DNA from: Haliclystus octoradiatus
Lineage: Eukaryota; Cnidaria; Staurozoa; Stauromedusae; Haliclystidae
Reading direction: 5' to 3'
DNA: 64,000 nucleotides
NCBI GenBank assembly: GCA_916610825.1
Contig: OU744446.1
Coordinates: 15,434,538-15,498,537 of the forward strand
The notes below the pieces were generated by a model. That model had not been told where the DNA came from and made no database searches. It was given only the letters and a program-made list of their open reading frames with translations. Shown piece after piece: positions 48,966 to 61,639 of the stretch. Numbering within the stretch: position 1 is the stretch's first letter; every line of letters starts with the position of its first letter. A program made the translations under genes and the position numbers.

Positions 48966-49915
48966 AGTGCACATGACACGAAAAATATTTAGCATAAATT
49001 CGGGTAGCTGAAGCTAAATGATGAAAATTGGTGACCATTATTTTTTAAGTTTGAACGCGTTTAAGCGGATATATTTAACGTTGAATTTACCCTATTTTCG
49101 ATCATTCACTGTTTTCTAAACTCGAACGATAGTCGGAACGACAAGAAGGCTTACCAAAGGAAAAAGGTGAAGTTCATAAAAGAAGAATTATAAAAATTCA
49201 TATCCCTCCTCGCGCAAAATCGAAAGTTTCTCACGTCCAAGTTTTTAACATCTCCAGGACACGCTTTCTGCTTGAAATGAAAATAAGAAATTAAAAAAAA
49301 ACATGAAATACAAGGAATTTTAGTTGTTGGTATTACTTTTTTCTGTAACAAATGTGTCAATCATCCTCCCCGGCCAGCGGTTTAGACTCAGCACGAGATA
49401 TTCTGCGTACAAATAACCTCCATTTGTGACCGGTTTTTGAGTCTTTTTCTACAGAAAAACGCTATTTCAACTACTAAATGTCGTTGTATCTCATGCGATT
49501 CTCGGTTAAATGAACTCTTTTCAAGCAGAGAAGGTGTCTCAAAGGCGTAGGCATAGCTGACTTGGACGTTAGGAGCTTTTGATTCGGAACGAAAGAAGAT
49601 ACGATTTTATAAAGTTTTCAATTGTCCTAGTTTGTATAGAAAGCCAACTTGTCATGCCGACTGTCGTTCCGAGTTTGGAAAAAGTGACTGATCGAAAATA
49701 GGGTACATCTAACATTAAATACCTCCGCTTATATGCGTTCAAACTGAGAAATATGTAAGGCGTGAGAGGGACGGCACATTGCTATAATGTGACTATTCCT
49801 ATAATGTGACTTTCTATACTACTACTACTAAACTAAGAAATGATTGCCACCCTTCTTCATCATTTATCTTCAGCAGCTCGAATTGGTCAAAAAATCTGTT
49901 CGTGTCATGTACACC
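48966..49915. mobile_element. TTAA-flanked element 2 (950 bp)
   Basis: TTAA (48962-48965 and 49916-49919) borders inverted ends AGTGCACATGACACGAA and GGTGTACATGACACGAA. Arms match further in: GCGTTTAAGCGGATATATTTAACGTTGAATTTACCC-like near 49050 against 49690-49745 inverted, and TCGGAACGACA near 49131 against 49660 inverted. No transposase. It shares the AGTGCnnATGA end with the 12.6-kb element, so the two belong to one superfamily (piggyBac/Kolobok-like by TTAA target). It lies in gene B's last intron and partly explains that intron's expansion. Confidence 0.7.
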
Positions 49916-49919
49916 TTAA

Positions 49920-50543
49920 TTAAGCATCATTGGTTTGCATCAGTGTCCTTAAGTCGGAGTTCTGTTTCTTATATCTTTTTTTTTACTTTACAATTGTAAT
50001 TAACTTCTTAATTACAATAAGTTTTGAGTTTTCTTTTAGTTTAAGTTTACCATTATTGGTTTAACCTCAAACCCATGTCATTCATAAAATATAGCGTCTC
50101 TCAATAGACAAGAAAATTTTGCTTACCAGATGAAGTCAACCACTGTATATCATATCTCATTAATCAATGTCTTAAGCCTGTATAGATCTTTTTATCATGT
50201 GTATGTATATTTTAACACTGTTTGAAATAAAATTCCATTTTATTCTATATCTATTAAATAAGTATAATGAATAAAGACATGGAAAATGGAATTGAATTAT
50301 GTTTAATCTCATATTTTAATCTAACATCATAAGCTTAAATCATTCGTGAAGACAGGATACAATAGATACAATTTTGGACTGATAACCCATAATCATGGAA
50401 TTTTTGAGAGGGAAATTGATTCAATGAAGGAGAATATTTTTGAAAAGCATACCTTGTTGCACAAATACACTTTTGAGTGACGAAGGAAATAGTATCAAGT
50501 ATCTCCAGTATCAATAATTTGCGATTTTTAGATTGTAGCTCAC
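49920..50543. other. Intronic AT-rich DNA
   Basis: No element with defined ends. The stretch from about 49975 to 50250 has a 3'-UTR-like look (AATAAAA near 50226) but no linked exon. Confidence 0.35.
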
Positions 50544-50715
50544 TGTGTATTTTCATTCTAGCCCAATAATTTTTGAAAAATGCAAGTTTGTCTGCATTAG
50601 CTTCATCCGTATAGACGATTACTTTGTCGAATGATAGGACGTAGTGCCAATAATCGAGCCATCGCGTATTTGCGGGCGCGTCAAAATCACACAAATCACG
50701 CAAAAATGCTAACAT
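50544..50715 (-). CDS. Possible exon on the opposite strand, glycosyltransferase-like
   Basis: From an ATG at 50715 (or an acceptor GTTAG just inside it) to a good donor (CACA|GTGAGC) at 50544/50543 there are 57 codons in phase 1. The product (FLRDLCDFDAPANTRWLDYW, then HYVLSFDKVIVYTDEANADK) has an unusually protein-like composition and more GC than its surroundings. The pattern W-[ILV]-[DE]-Y ... L--D-[KH]--[IV]Y-[DT] recalls the N-terminal part of GT92/DUF23-type glycosyltransferases; this is a weak resemblance by eye. It may be a nested gene exon or a retained fragment. No partner exons were identified. Confidence 0.35.
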
Positions 50716-52667
50716 TTTGAAGCAAAGTAGACTATTTATAATAAATAAGCATTATCAATCATCCCAACCCAGCCAATTCTGTTATCTTGACATGAAACGA
50801 AACATAGAAATGGTGTTAGATTTTAGTTACCTTCTAAGAAATTCCCCTCCAAGCTTGTCAAACATCGTCAATTTTTAAACTCATCAACAAGGGTTTGTAT
50901 GGCCAAGTAAAATATCGCGTGTTGAATCGCGAGCAAAATATCAAGATAACGTTGAGTATAGTGAAAGGAAGTCATCAACCCAGTTAGTTCCTGGTAAGGA
51001 AATCTATGATTGGCCAGTTTTTATTTATTTTTAGATCTAAATGTGAGTAAAATTCCCCTCCGAGGCATTTTCCTACAGTGAACTGGCATTATCCTTCGTG
51101 CTCGCCATTGTTTTAGCCATGTCGTCACGGCATTTCACACATCTCCGCGATGCAAGAAATGATATTCACACGCAGTGTTTGTTTGTTGTTGTTTTTGAGA
51201 TTACCGTTTCAATGTTAAAGATCATAATAAATTTACAGAATTTATACTTTTCAGTATCGAGACTCAATATGAAATATTTTAATAATAAGCCGTTTTGATA
51301 TTTTACATAAAATCTACCCGTCCATGCTATTGTAGATGGTTTAATTTAAGTTCTGTATAGCATGCTATGGACAATGTTTATGTCGAATAATAAAACATTT
51401 GAATATTTTATAACTGTATATCAAAATTTTCAAGCTGACATATCAAACCGAGAACGAAAAATAAGCTGGGTAATTGACCATTTCTTCGACAACGCCACAA
51501 TGACCTACGCTTTTAAAGTAAACAGTCAATAATATGTAACCACACGGAATAAACCCAACACGAGTGTATAATTATGTTAAATGATTTATTTCTTTTGAAT
51601 TGCGATACTTTCCTAACTCTTTCAAATAATCTAAGCATGCATATAAATTTAAAACAAATATTTCCACCTTCTTGTTCATAATAATAACAGATGACGCCAT
51701 TTTGTATTACCAACATGTGAGAGACTTAGAGCAATCGCACGCGTTATTTTTCAAGACATGCGCAATGTAAAGTGGCCCCATTATAGGCACTACGAATAAT
51801 AAATGCTGCCCAAACTAACGGAGGCGTTATTGTATATTTTTGTTTGAATCTTACCGGATTATGAGTACAAAAGGCATATTCGCTCATTCAGAATCGTGGC
51901 AGCCTCCTCTAATTTCATCATTGCAATAGAATCATTTATTGCTGTATCGAAATCCCAACTAATTTATCTTTAGTACAATCGATGGGGATTTCTGTTTGTT
52001 AATGTCACTGTCTTGGCATAGCTTCTTTAATATATGTACGTCTCGAGGGACCACTTTTCATGAATTATCAAATTACAAGACTTGCTAGTCTGATTTCATA
52101 GCTTGTAGTCTAGAATCAACCAACCATTTTATCATCGAACTCATATGCGTTATCGGTAACCGTGATATTAATGTTGTCACTCTGTATACATGCTTGATTA
52201 ATTGATAAAAATATACGCAAAATTTACCAATGGTTTAAGGGTTTGTGAAGATCCCTCATAATCGATTTTTTTTTAATCAAAATTTAACTCACAATTAGTT
52301 AACAGTTGTTCAATGGCCCGATACTATTTTCTAGCAATTATGGTTTTCCTTGAAATTGCTATTTATTGATTCCCTTCCAAATATGCAATTTTGGGAATCA
52401 AAACTTGGATCACAAGTAGCTCCCAATTGTGAGTTTTAATATTTAATCAAACAGCACTTAGTTGTTGATGTATCTGGATTTCCAGTTTCAAGGTAACAAG
52501 TGTCACAATCCGTGATGTGGATAAGTCTGCATCATAAAGGTACAGCAACGAATAAGTTCCAAATTATATGACCAGGCAAATGGGCACCAGGAAAAAGTCT
52601 GCATTCTATAGTTTCTCTTCATTTTAGCATCTTTTAGTTTTGACTTTATGAACATGAAAAAGTCAAC
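50716..52667. other. Intronic DNA, no further exon supported
   Basis: I looked upstream of the minus-strand exon for partners and found none with good splice sites. An open minus stretch near 51130 (MAKTMASTKDNASSL) ends quickly and is probably chance. Confidence 0.35.
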
Positions 52668-52823
52668 CACCTACAAATGGTTTGTCCACGAATTGAAAAC
52701 ATTTCTCCCTCCTGCACTCTTGAAGAAAAAGGGTGTAAACGCATGAATTTCGATGTTTGTATTTACACCTTTGGGACAGTACAGGCGGACTCCTGGATAT
52801 CGGTCACGTATCAAATGTTATAA
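52668..52823 (+). other. Short open stretch with Cys pattern, unassigned
   Basis: Open for 51 codons on the + strand to TAA, with Cys at VCPRI, PSCTLEEKGCKRM and DVCIYTF. The spacing recalls PAN/apple domains (C...C...FDVCIYTF), as also tentatively seen in gene B's first exon, but no clear splice borders were found. It may be a pseudo-exon or chance. Confidence 0.2.
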
Positions 52824-53074
52824 CTGGAACTTGTTTACAATTTTATTGATTAACTACTTCAATTAAAATATTATCAAAGATTATCATCTGGTAACATTAT
52901 CAAAATACAAAGCCGCGGGGTCTGAATTTTGAAGTTGATTTCTGTTTTCAGGAAGATATAAACTTCAAATATTAGCCTAAATCTTGATTTCAGGAGGAAA
53001 ATAATGGGTCGGAAATCATAGAAGAACGGCACATCAGCGGAGTAGCCAGTTTTTAATCAATGAGAATGCATGGG

Positions 53075-53821
53075 ATTGAAAGACGTAACTTTGGCATTGA
53101 AGAGTGAGGTTGAAAGTTTGAATATAACAAAAAAATATATATATAATTGAAGCAACCGTTCCATAAAGCTGGTCTTAGATAGCTGCTTTGCCTCCCTGTC
53201 TCGATGAAATTTAATGAACAGTAAAGATTGCTTGAAGGACTACAATGTGACTGTTTCTAACAAATCAACCACGATTCAGGATGAGCTTTCTAGCGTAAAA
53301 TCGTCATTCACAACTTCAAAAGTCAAATTTAAGGAAATATCAAAGCGGGAGGGATCCTTGCATCAAATATCGAAAGTACCTCATTGGATTGATAAGGACA
53401 TTCTTCTAGAGACTTTGTTCGAAGGCAATCCCGTAATTTTCTCTGATGAAAATGATATCCGTAAATTCTCTGTTTTCTCTACAAGAAAAAATTCCACCTA
53501 CAAAACTTCATTAGTCCAATATATATATACTTCAGCATACTCCAGGTTACACAAGCATGGAATGACCGTGATCATTGACTCGCTGCTTCGTTCTGAGACA
53601 ATTCCAGATGTCAAGCCATCTAAGTGCATACATTGCTCTGGCTTTGGCCACTCAACTCTGATTTTGCTCTCTCTCTCTTTGATGACTTAACTGTCTACTT
53701 CCATTGCAAAAATTATCACATTATAAAAGCGATAAATCTCTATTTTGTGAGGACAAAAACAGCCAAGCTCATTATATGTGCAACCTGCTCTGCCGGATGT
53801 GCCACCTTTGATGGATTTTGA
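53075..53821 (+). pseudogene. Unassigned ORF, possibly LINE ORF1 remnant
   Basis: 53075-53130 reads as a coiled-coil-like KDVTLALKSEVESLNITK. 53214-53690 is an ATG-started 158-codon frame (MNSKDCLKDYNVTVSNKSTT..., later KVPHWIDKDILLETLFEGNP and KCIHCSGFGH). Another frame goes on to 53821 with CATCSAGCATF. The frames look like parts of one protein broken by a shift near 53640. It lies 0.6 kb before a LINE endonuclease on the same strand, so it may be the LINE's ORF1, which often starts with a coiled coil and may carry Cys/His motifs. I recognise no family. Confidence 0.35.
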
Positions 53822-54454
53822 CCAGTGTCTCAATCCCATCTGAAGTGATTAATTCAGAACACAAATTTTAGAGGGGTGAAGATTGAATATCTCTTGAATC
53901 ATATGGGAAGCCTGATAAATTACAATACAATCATGACAATTATTTACAAAAATAGATTGATAATGTAAAGCTTACGAATAAATCATGCCTAATACTGCAC
54001 AACAACAGGGAGTGTATTGCTTTTTCACATTGGCCATGATGGTGTGGCATAACAATACGTCACGGGTCACGGTCTTTTCAAAATACACCACCAGGGTTAT
54101 CAATTCTATCTTTAAATAATTCTCAAGGGACTCATTGGGGAGATAAAAGCTCCATTCACGAAATACAGAAGATCATTCCAAGAAATATATTCTTTATTTG
54201 TTTAGACAATCTACAAAATCATTAACCATATTAAATACGCGATATTGCTATGCCTACATCGTTACATCCCTCCGTAACTACATCGAACAGCTACACACCC
54301 TGCAAACTTTATTGTCACATAAATGCAGACTATTACTATTTTTATTCTACTCTATGATCATTACACACTCTCATACAATAACCACATCATTCCCTATTAT
54401 ATAGCCATATGTTTTACACAGGTCAACTATTTTTCAACTCTTTATCTAATCTTA

Positions 54455-55029
54455 TTTTGCCGTCGTGACGTACACCCAGATCCTGGACCACAAAAAGAAT
54501 TGAAAATTATAAGCTGAAATTGAAATTGCATAAGAGGAAAACAAAACGAAATAATCCACCTACACAACAAACGGAAACCAAACATCATTTCTTCATGTGA
54601 AACAAAATTAAACAACATGACACACAATAAGCAGCTAGAAAAGAAATGAATGGTTTCAGACCTTATAGAAAAGAAATCCCAAATAGAACAGCTTTTGGAG
54701 GCCTTATGTATATTTATGAAAACATCGCTTATAAAAGAATGAAAAAATTGGAAATCGATAACACACAGTTAATAGCTTTTGATCTGAAATTTGGCATTAA
54801 GAAGCTGGCAATACTGCTGACGTATATACCAGCAACTAAAGCATTGAATGATTACTTATGTTTTCTGAACAGATTACTTGAAATTGTATCGAGATCTAGA
54901 TCTGAAATAGTTTTACTTGGTGATCTCAATTGTGATCTCATGAAGAACTCAAAAGCAGCATCTGGACAAAAATTTCTTGAATTCATAGAAAAATTCAACT
55001 TGAAACTGAATCAGTTTTATGATAATTAA
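54455..55029 (+). pseudogene. LINE (non-LTR) APE endonuclease fragment
   Basis: CRRDVHPDPGP (54461-54495) is the conserved leader just before the endonuclease of CR1/L2/jockey-like LINE ORF2 proteins. After it, NxNxIRGKQNEI and IISSCETKL (about 54520-54610) and 54646-55029 give the endonuclease body: FGGLMYIYENI, LTYIPATKALNDYLCFLN and VLLGDLNCDL, the Asp-x-Asn being catalytic in this family. Stops interrupt the first part, at about 54517 and 54645, and the match ends at LNQFYDN, so the second half of the endonuclease, RT and 3' end are missing. Confidence 0.75.
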
Positions 55030-57606
55030 AACAATACGATATACTGAATTACATTGAATTACCAGTATAACTAGGCCAGACAAAATATGTTTTGAAATCA
55101 AAGAAACGTAGACCTATTTCATGTGGTGTTGATATCAGCAATACATATAGCGCGGCACAAAGGCTATGAAAATTAAAGAGACTTTAGGTCTTAATTTAAT
55201 TTATTAATGAAACAAAATGCCGTTCATTACTTTTCTCAAAATCGAGATACAAAACATTTCACTTTTAAAAAGGCTATTTTGATATATAATTTGTGAGAAC
55301 ACTGAGCAAACAATCTGTTTTGAAATGAATAATCTATAGCGGGGCATAAAAACAAATTAACTTGCAAGAATTTTCAAAATGACGTTGGCGTTCGACTAAT
55401 TCAAAAAATATTCAAAGCTCGAATAGATTATCTGTCTACAGTATAAAATTATAGAGTTTAGAATTAATCAAGGCATTGCACAAAAGTATTTCTATAATTT
55501 ATTATTTAATATAAAAATATGAATCATTTGGTTTTGAACAGGCAGGCATTTATTTTCAGATTTTGCTTCCATAATTAACGAAGGAATTGTAAGCATCGAT
55601 TAAAATTAAAATTCATTTTGTTGACTTGCTATAAGAATAAGACACAGTATGTTACTACAGTTTCGAGAATAAAAATAGCGGTGTCTTGTTATTATCGTTG
55701 ATCAACATTTAATAAAGTTAATTTCAGGTATATCAAATTCAACAAAGTTAAATTGAATTGAGCGTATGATTTGTGATAAATAATAATAATTATAATATTT
55801 TCAACGTTCAAAAATGGATTTCAACTTTAAAAACAGAAAAGCATAATTCAAAAACATTTTTCAATAGTTAATACAGTTTGATGAGTGTAACAAAACCTTG
55901 TGTTACAAAAATAGAAAGCGAAAAAGGTTGCATGAAATAATCGATCATAGCAAACAATATTTATTAAAATACAACTTACCATTTTCCAAATGAGATCCAA
56001 ATAAAGACAATACGAGCGGCATAATCTCCGAACAACATTTAAATACAAAATAGCGGGTTCTCTGAGTTAATACACCAAGCAATAATAAGTTAACAACCAT
56101 ATTTTATCGAAGGAGAATGTAAAATATAAATTGTCTTTTATCGGGTCTTTTATTCGAAATAATTCTGACAAAAGTGATCATTTCATATCGCGATCAAATG
56201 CAAGGTAAAGTAGATTCATTTTCTATAGAAGTAAATCCTTTTCATCAGACATCATAACATGAGGATTTAAATACTACCATCGGCTATGGTATTTTATATC
56301 TTTGAAGCTTCACTAAACATTTCCACTCTATAAACCATCGCGCCTTTTCAATAAACTCTGAATAAATATGCATATCACGATTCTGGCAAAATGAGTTGTT
56401 TTCGTTTTTCTATCAAAATAACTATAATTTATTCATAATCGTCTTTTCTTTCATTCGACATCTGTAATGTATTATAAATAGCGCGTAAAATATTGACAAC
56501 AAGATGTAAAATAATATCAATATCGAATTAGTATAGCGATTTATTATAGAATTTTATTTCATGTTAAAAGAATGTTGTTGCTATTATTCTGGAAATTTGA
56601 TAACAAGAAGCACTATGAGGTCAACTTTTCATATCTTTTGTTTACTTTTAAAATTTTATTTTCAACGAACTCTTAGTATTTTGATAGAGTGCCATGAAAA
56701 CCACAGGCCTACTTGCTGAGATTGCAAAGGTCAAAAATATATAGGCTCATATACTATCATATCATAATTTTTTCAGATTATATATATAATTTGATTTTCA
56801 ATACACGCGCGTGGATGGGCCTTGTTCAATAATACGTTGTCGAAGCAGTAGGTTTGTTGATCACGTCAGTTAATGTTAATAACAGAAATTAGTGGACCAT
56901 GTGTCTTGTCGACGCAAAATTAATTTAATACTGAATATATTGCATGCAATGCCACGAGTTTGACCGGCCACACCTTGACGGCGTTATTTTGTGAACATCA
57001 CATTAGTGTTGTATATATTGCAATAAAGATTTATGAATTTGAACCGAACGCGATCCGATCATATCGGGTCAGATTCGGGTTAATATTTTAGGTCTTCGGA
57101 TCGGATCGGATTTGAAGTGATTTTTTATGGATAGTTTCAGATTTCGAAATTTGACTGAGTATTTGTAATTTATAATAATTAATGTGTTCTGGCCTCCTTT
57201 CAGCACATAAAATAAAGGTTTTTCTATGTAGATATAGCTACGTTAAATTATACATTTCAATCGACTCAATTGATGTGAAATAAATTTTTATTAAAGGAAT
57301 GATTAAGATGTATTGATTAATGCTACATCGTTTCAATGTGTATTGTGTCTCATGTTCTCCTCCAGAGTTCATACTCCGTATTATACAGCGATAGTCAGCT
57401 TAGCCAATTGTTTAATTATAAGTGATCTGAAAGTTTTATCATAGAAGGTCCATAATGGACTACACTCATTACTAGTATTTAACATCCTCCTTTTTAACTT
57501 GTAAAACGCATCATGCTTTATTATTAGCGTATTACCTGTTCCATACCATATATAAATATTATTTGAATGATAATTTTGTATCCTTTTGTTATATATTCAT
57601 TTGCAG
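55030..57606. other. Rest of gene B's last intron, AT-rich
   Basis: No exon or element recognised between the LINE piece and about 57500. From about 57530 the sequence matches the end of the short intron in paralogue A (5975-6053), up to the acceptor TTTGCAG. Confidence 0.5.
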
Positions 57607-57726
57607 AATTATAATTGTGGATGTTCTACTGCACAAGCCACAATCGTCTTCAAATCATCTGGAATAGCATCCTATCATTGCATGGCGGAAACATATCATT
57701 GTCAGGCAATATGTACATACAATTAA
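57607..57726 (+). CDS. Gene B terminal exon with stop codon
   Basis: 120 nt including TAA (57724-57726), entered in phase 0 after TTCATTTGCAG. CGCSTAQATIVFKSSGIASY, HCMAE and AICTYN match 6054-6167. One additional Cys (YHCQ) is present here, against SYG in A, which makes the Cys count odd in this exon. Conserved intron end and 3' flank confirm a duplication at DNA level. Confidence 0.75.
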   Translation, partial: NYNCGCSTAQATIVFKSSGIASYHCMAETYHCQAICTYN

Positions 57727-58382
57727 TAGCCATATAATTCCAAACAATAACATAACACATACAACTTTGCATCAGCTATTAATAGAATTTTAGTTAAAAG
57801 CGTTACACTGCAAAAGTTGGTAAGAGCGGTAAACTTTATTACGTATCTATAGAATAGGAAACAAAGCTAACAAAGCTCCTTACACGGAGTTTAACGCTTT
57901 GCACCACATAGGCATGGGAGACACTGAATAGCGGCCATAGCTTTGCCTAATCTGTTTTCCTCCTCTGCATTACCCTTTGTTCCATTCAACATTGAACTCA
58001 CTTCTATAAAAAGACTTTATTTTTCCTCACCCTGCCAGGTGTTACTTTCACAATTTTTTTGGTATTGAGGATGATAGTTGTATGATAACGAAATATATTC
58101 GATCAATCTTATTGGCTTAAATTTATGATGCCAAATCACTGTAGTAATTATATAGTACGAAGTCATTGTCATCAGCTAGGATTATTCTTCTTGATACGTC
58201 ATTTATAAAATATCACTCGCTATTACTGAATATTGATTTGTCTCATCCTGCATTGTTGGTTAATAATTGCTCATTACAGTTGATAGGATACATCCAACTA
58301 TATTCACAACTATAATATATCTTATGATATACTACATTTAATTATATTATTTTCACCCATATCATTTGAAATTTAAGCTAGT
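57727..58382. other. 3' flank shared with paralogue A, then leader of a gypsy copy
   Basis: 57727-58020 has blocks in common with 6168-6420 (e.g. ATAGGAAACAA and CATTGAAC(G/T)CAC), probably 3' UTR and flank. After about 58050 the sequence is likely leader or decayed LTR of the gypsy copy that starts at 58383; borders not found. Confidence 0.45.
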
Positions 58383-61160
58383 ATGCCAAATACACGAGAA
58401 ACTGCTCGCGATTTGGCTCAGAATTATGTAAATCAAGATATTGCAAACTATAAGAGGCATGGTCATTCTGATAGCAACCTCAACAATAGTACAGAGAATA
58501 TTCCTTCATGGGTACAGGATATGATCAAGCAACAACATGCTATGCTGCAATCATCCAGAACACGAGAAAATGTTGAACTACTGAAGTACACGGAGATCTT
58601 GATAAACCAACTGAAACCGGACACTTTTCAGGTAAACAAACCGTCTGGCACATCACGATATTCAGCACCGACACCACCACCTCAACTGACAACACAATCC
58701 CTTGCCTTGAGTTACAAACATGGCAAGAATAATGACATGAATACGTGAAGATGGGTAAGTTGGATTAATTCTCACAACAGGGACAGTCTGCCTGCCTCCG
58801 TAGCTTTTGACAGCCGACATGATAGATACGTTATTGTATTCTCTATATAGGTGTCTATAATGATGCCCTTAAAGGGGCAACTGGTGCATTAGTCCTCATA
58901 GAACAATATTATCGTTCAAAACAAAAATTTAATAATTTAAAGACTTTATCAACTGCAAGCAAAAAATGGCAAAATATTTGATGATTTTTTATTTAAAATA
59001 AAAATTTGGCGTACTATCCTGACCTCGAAAAAACCTGTAATGAAGACCAAATTGCTACTGTCCTTACGTTCGGAATTACATCTCAGGAAACAAAACACAA
59101 GTTAATGAAGCTACGTCCATCATATACAATCTAGGGCGTTGTTGAATTATGTTGCTCTGAAGAGGCTGCTGTTTCCACTTCAGAACAATTAAGTAACTCA
59201 TTACCAATTCATCATCAAATATCAGAGATTACGACATATCGTTCACATGCTGAAGTTTCAAAAAAATCGACTCCGTCAAACAAATCGACAAAGTGCCGTT
59301 GATGCGGCGAGGATAAAAATTACCACCGCAAGTCTTGACCCACCTCCAAAACAAAATGCACACTCCGTCAAGTAGCTGCACCTTTGGCAAGTGTCTGCTT
59401 TCATAAAAAATAGATCATTACATAGATAACAAAGCACAACAAACCGTGATCAACAATATAGGCTACGAATTAACGTGTTTTGATTCAGACAATACATAAA
59501 AATTGTAGGAATGGAATGAAACCAGTCACTACCACAGTAGATGTCATTATCAACCAAAAACATTAGCATCATATGGTAGCCTGACACGGGTGCGAAATAT
59601 CCGTTGCAAATTCCTTTTTCTTTCCTTTTCCTCGTGATGTTCACAATTCTAATATTGCGACCTTCCATACTCCATCCAAGATTTTCTTATCCAATAATGA
59701 GATAATAAATTGCAAAGTTTTTCTTGATGTATCCTTGAGTTACCATGACAACTTAAAAATACTTTAGTCTCCATTTGTGACAGCATTGTCTTGCCGTTGC
59801 ATTCTTTTATAGGCATGTAAAGAGTTTGGACTACTATTTCCTAATTGGCACCTTTCAAATATCAATTGTCAAAACATAACAGTCCTTCAATCACATAAAT
59901 TTACCATGCAAACAGATTCACACGATTCTCAATTTATCGATGCTTGTATTTTTGTCAAACTGACTTGTACACCCCCATTGGCCCCATCAGAAGCAGAAAA
60001 AAATATTTAAATATAATTTATAGACAATAGTTTTGGATGTCTTTTCGACAAACGGTCAACTCGTTCATATGACAACAGACACTCATATGTAAATTTATCT
60101 CAAAGACAATGTCCAAACATTCTACCTGTATTGCAGGAAAACAATCCCTCTTACGTTCTGGTATAGAGCACAAATTCTCTCAAATATATGGTTGCTCATT
60201 GAATTATCAGCCCCATTGGTGACAAACAACCTATTTGGACCCATCTGATTTTTGTAGCACCTACGCCACATGGGGATGATCGCATCTGTGTAGATTTAAC
60301 CAAACTGGACTCAAACGTTTCACGTCAAACTTATATGATGCCAACGGTGGAGGACGCTTTATCTAACTACAAACAACAGATGGATACTGGAAAATCCCCA
60401 CTTCTCAGGATAGTCAGCATTTAACAACCTTAACTACTCTCAATGCCCCAATGAGATCGCTACAAAATTCTCAGGACCCCTATGGGTTTTGTATGAGCTG
60501 GAGATGAGTACAATCGTCTAGGTGACCTTGCTATGTCTTGTGGGTAAAATTGGTATTCAAGTCGGTTCTGAAAAAATTACTGCAATTACTGAACTCCCTA
60601 GTCAATTCAATCTAGCTGATCTACGGTCGTTTCCAGGACTTGCTAACCAGTTCGATGATTTTACAAGTTGTCTTTCAACAGCAGCTCGACCTCTAAGACG
60701 TCTACTGGAAAATAGCACGCCTTCATTTGGACACCAGGACATGAAATATCATGAAAAATTGTTAAGGAAGTATTGTCATATCCACCATTATTACAACAAA
60801 TCCAATCAGATCTACCCATGTACTACCGATTTTCTTTTTGCATCAAACATCGAATGGTCACTCACATCTCATTCAAGCTGAGTCCAGGTTTATTAATGAA
60901 CCTGAAGCTCGATATACAACCATTGATATAGAATTTCTTGATATTGTTTGGGCTACACTAAAATGCAGACATTACTTACCAGGTCAGTCTCATTTCATAA
61001 TCTACACTGATCATAAACCGATACACTCTTAGTGCTGAATGGGAGCAGGGAAACAATGATCGCCTACAAGACGCTTTTTAATGGGCCCATGTAGATTATC
61101 CACCACACATAAATGATCCTTCTGAGCAACTTTACGATCACCCTACTGTCCATTTCATCA
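58383..61160 (+). pseudogene. Decayed Ty3/gypsy gag-pol
   Basis: 58383-58748 is an ATG-started 121-codon gag N-terminus (MPNTRETARDLAQ...). 59000-59400 shows capsid and zinc-knuckle remnants in broken frames. Reverse transcriptase pieces are HLIFVAPTPHGDDRICVDLTK (60240-60310) and AGDEYNRLGDLA (60500-60535). Then come the RT/RNase H linker and RNase H: 60544-60880 (ITELPSQFNLADLRSFPGLA) and 60880-61032 (EARYTTIDIEFLDIVWATLK, YTDHKPIHS). Many stops and frameshifts; the YVDD block and integrase are not recognisable. The GDEYxRxGD and DLRSFxGxxNQ motifs recall the 19-kb Mag-like element, so it is probably an older member of that lineage. Confidence 0.8.
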
Positions 61161-61639
61161 TTGGATCTCTCAATTCATCTGGAGAAACATTTTTATTTCA
61201 CCATCTTGCATATCCGGTTACTACATACATCGATGATTTCTGCAAATACTGATGTAAAATATTGTCAACTTCGCAAAAGTCAAGGACTATGCAATCATCA
61301 CACAGTAAGATCACCATCTAAACTAACCTCAGCATAGTAAATTTTCTTGATGTCACATTGATGTAGTCAATTTTCTTGATGAATCAGTCCATTAAAAAAA
61401 GTTATGTATAACTTGAAGGTTCTGAAAAAATGGTGATGATGATGATGAACCTCATGAACGGAACAATCCAGCATTACAGGAAATCAACAGCTAATGTACA
61501 TGAAAAACATCACAAAACAACTACCAGCATCAGTTAGCCATCAACTATCAGACCCATAATGCAATGAAGAGACTTTTGACAAATCAAAACAGTAGTATGA
61601 GGCAGTACTACAGTCCAGTAGATAGAAAGATTGATATGT

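Noticed and set aside
57040..57115. GATCGGATC-rich stretch as a binding-site cluster
   Set aside because: Only a few imperfect GGATCGGAT words; too short and irregular to support a regulatory claim.
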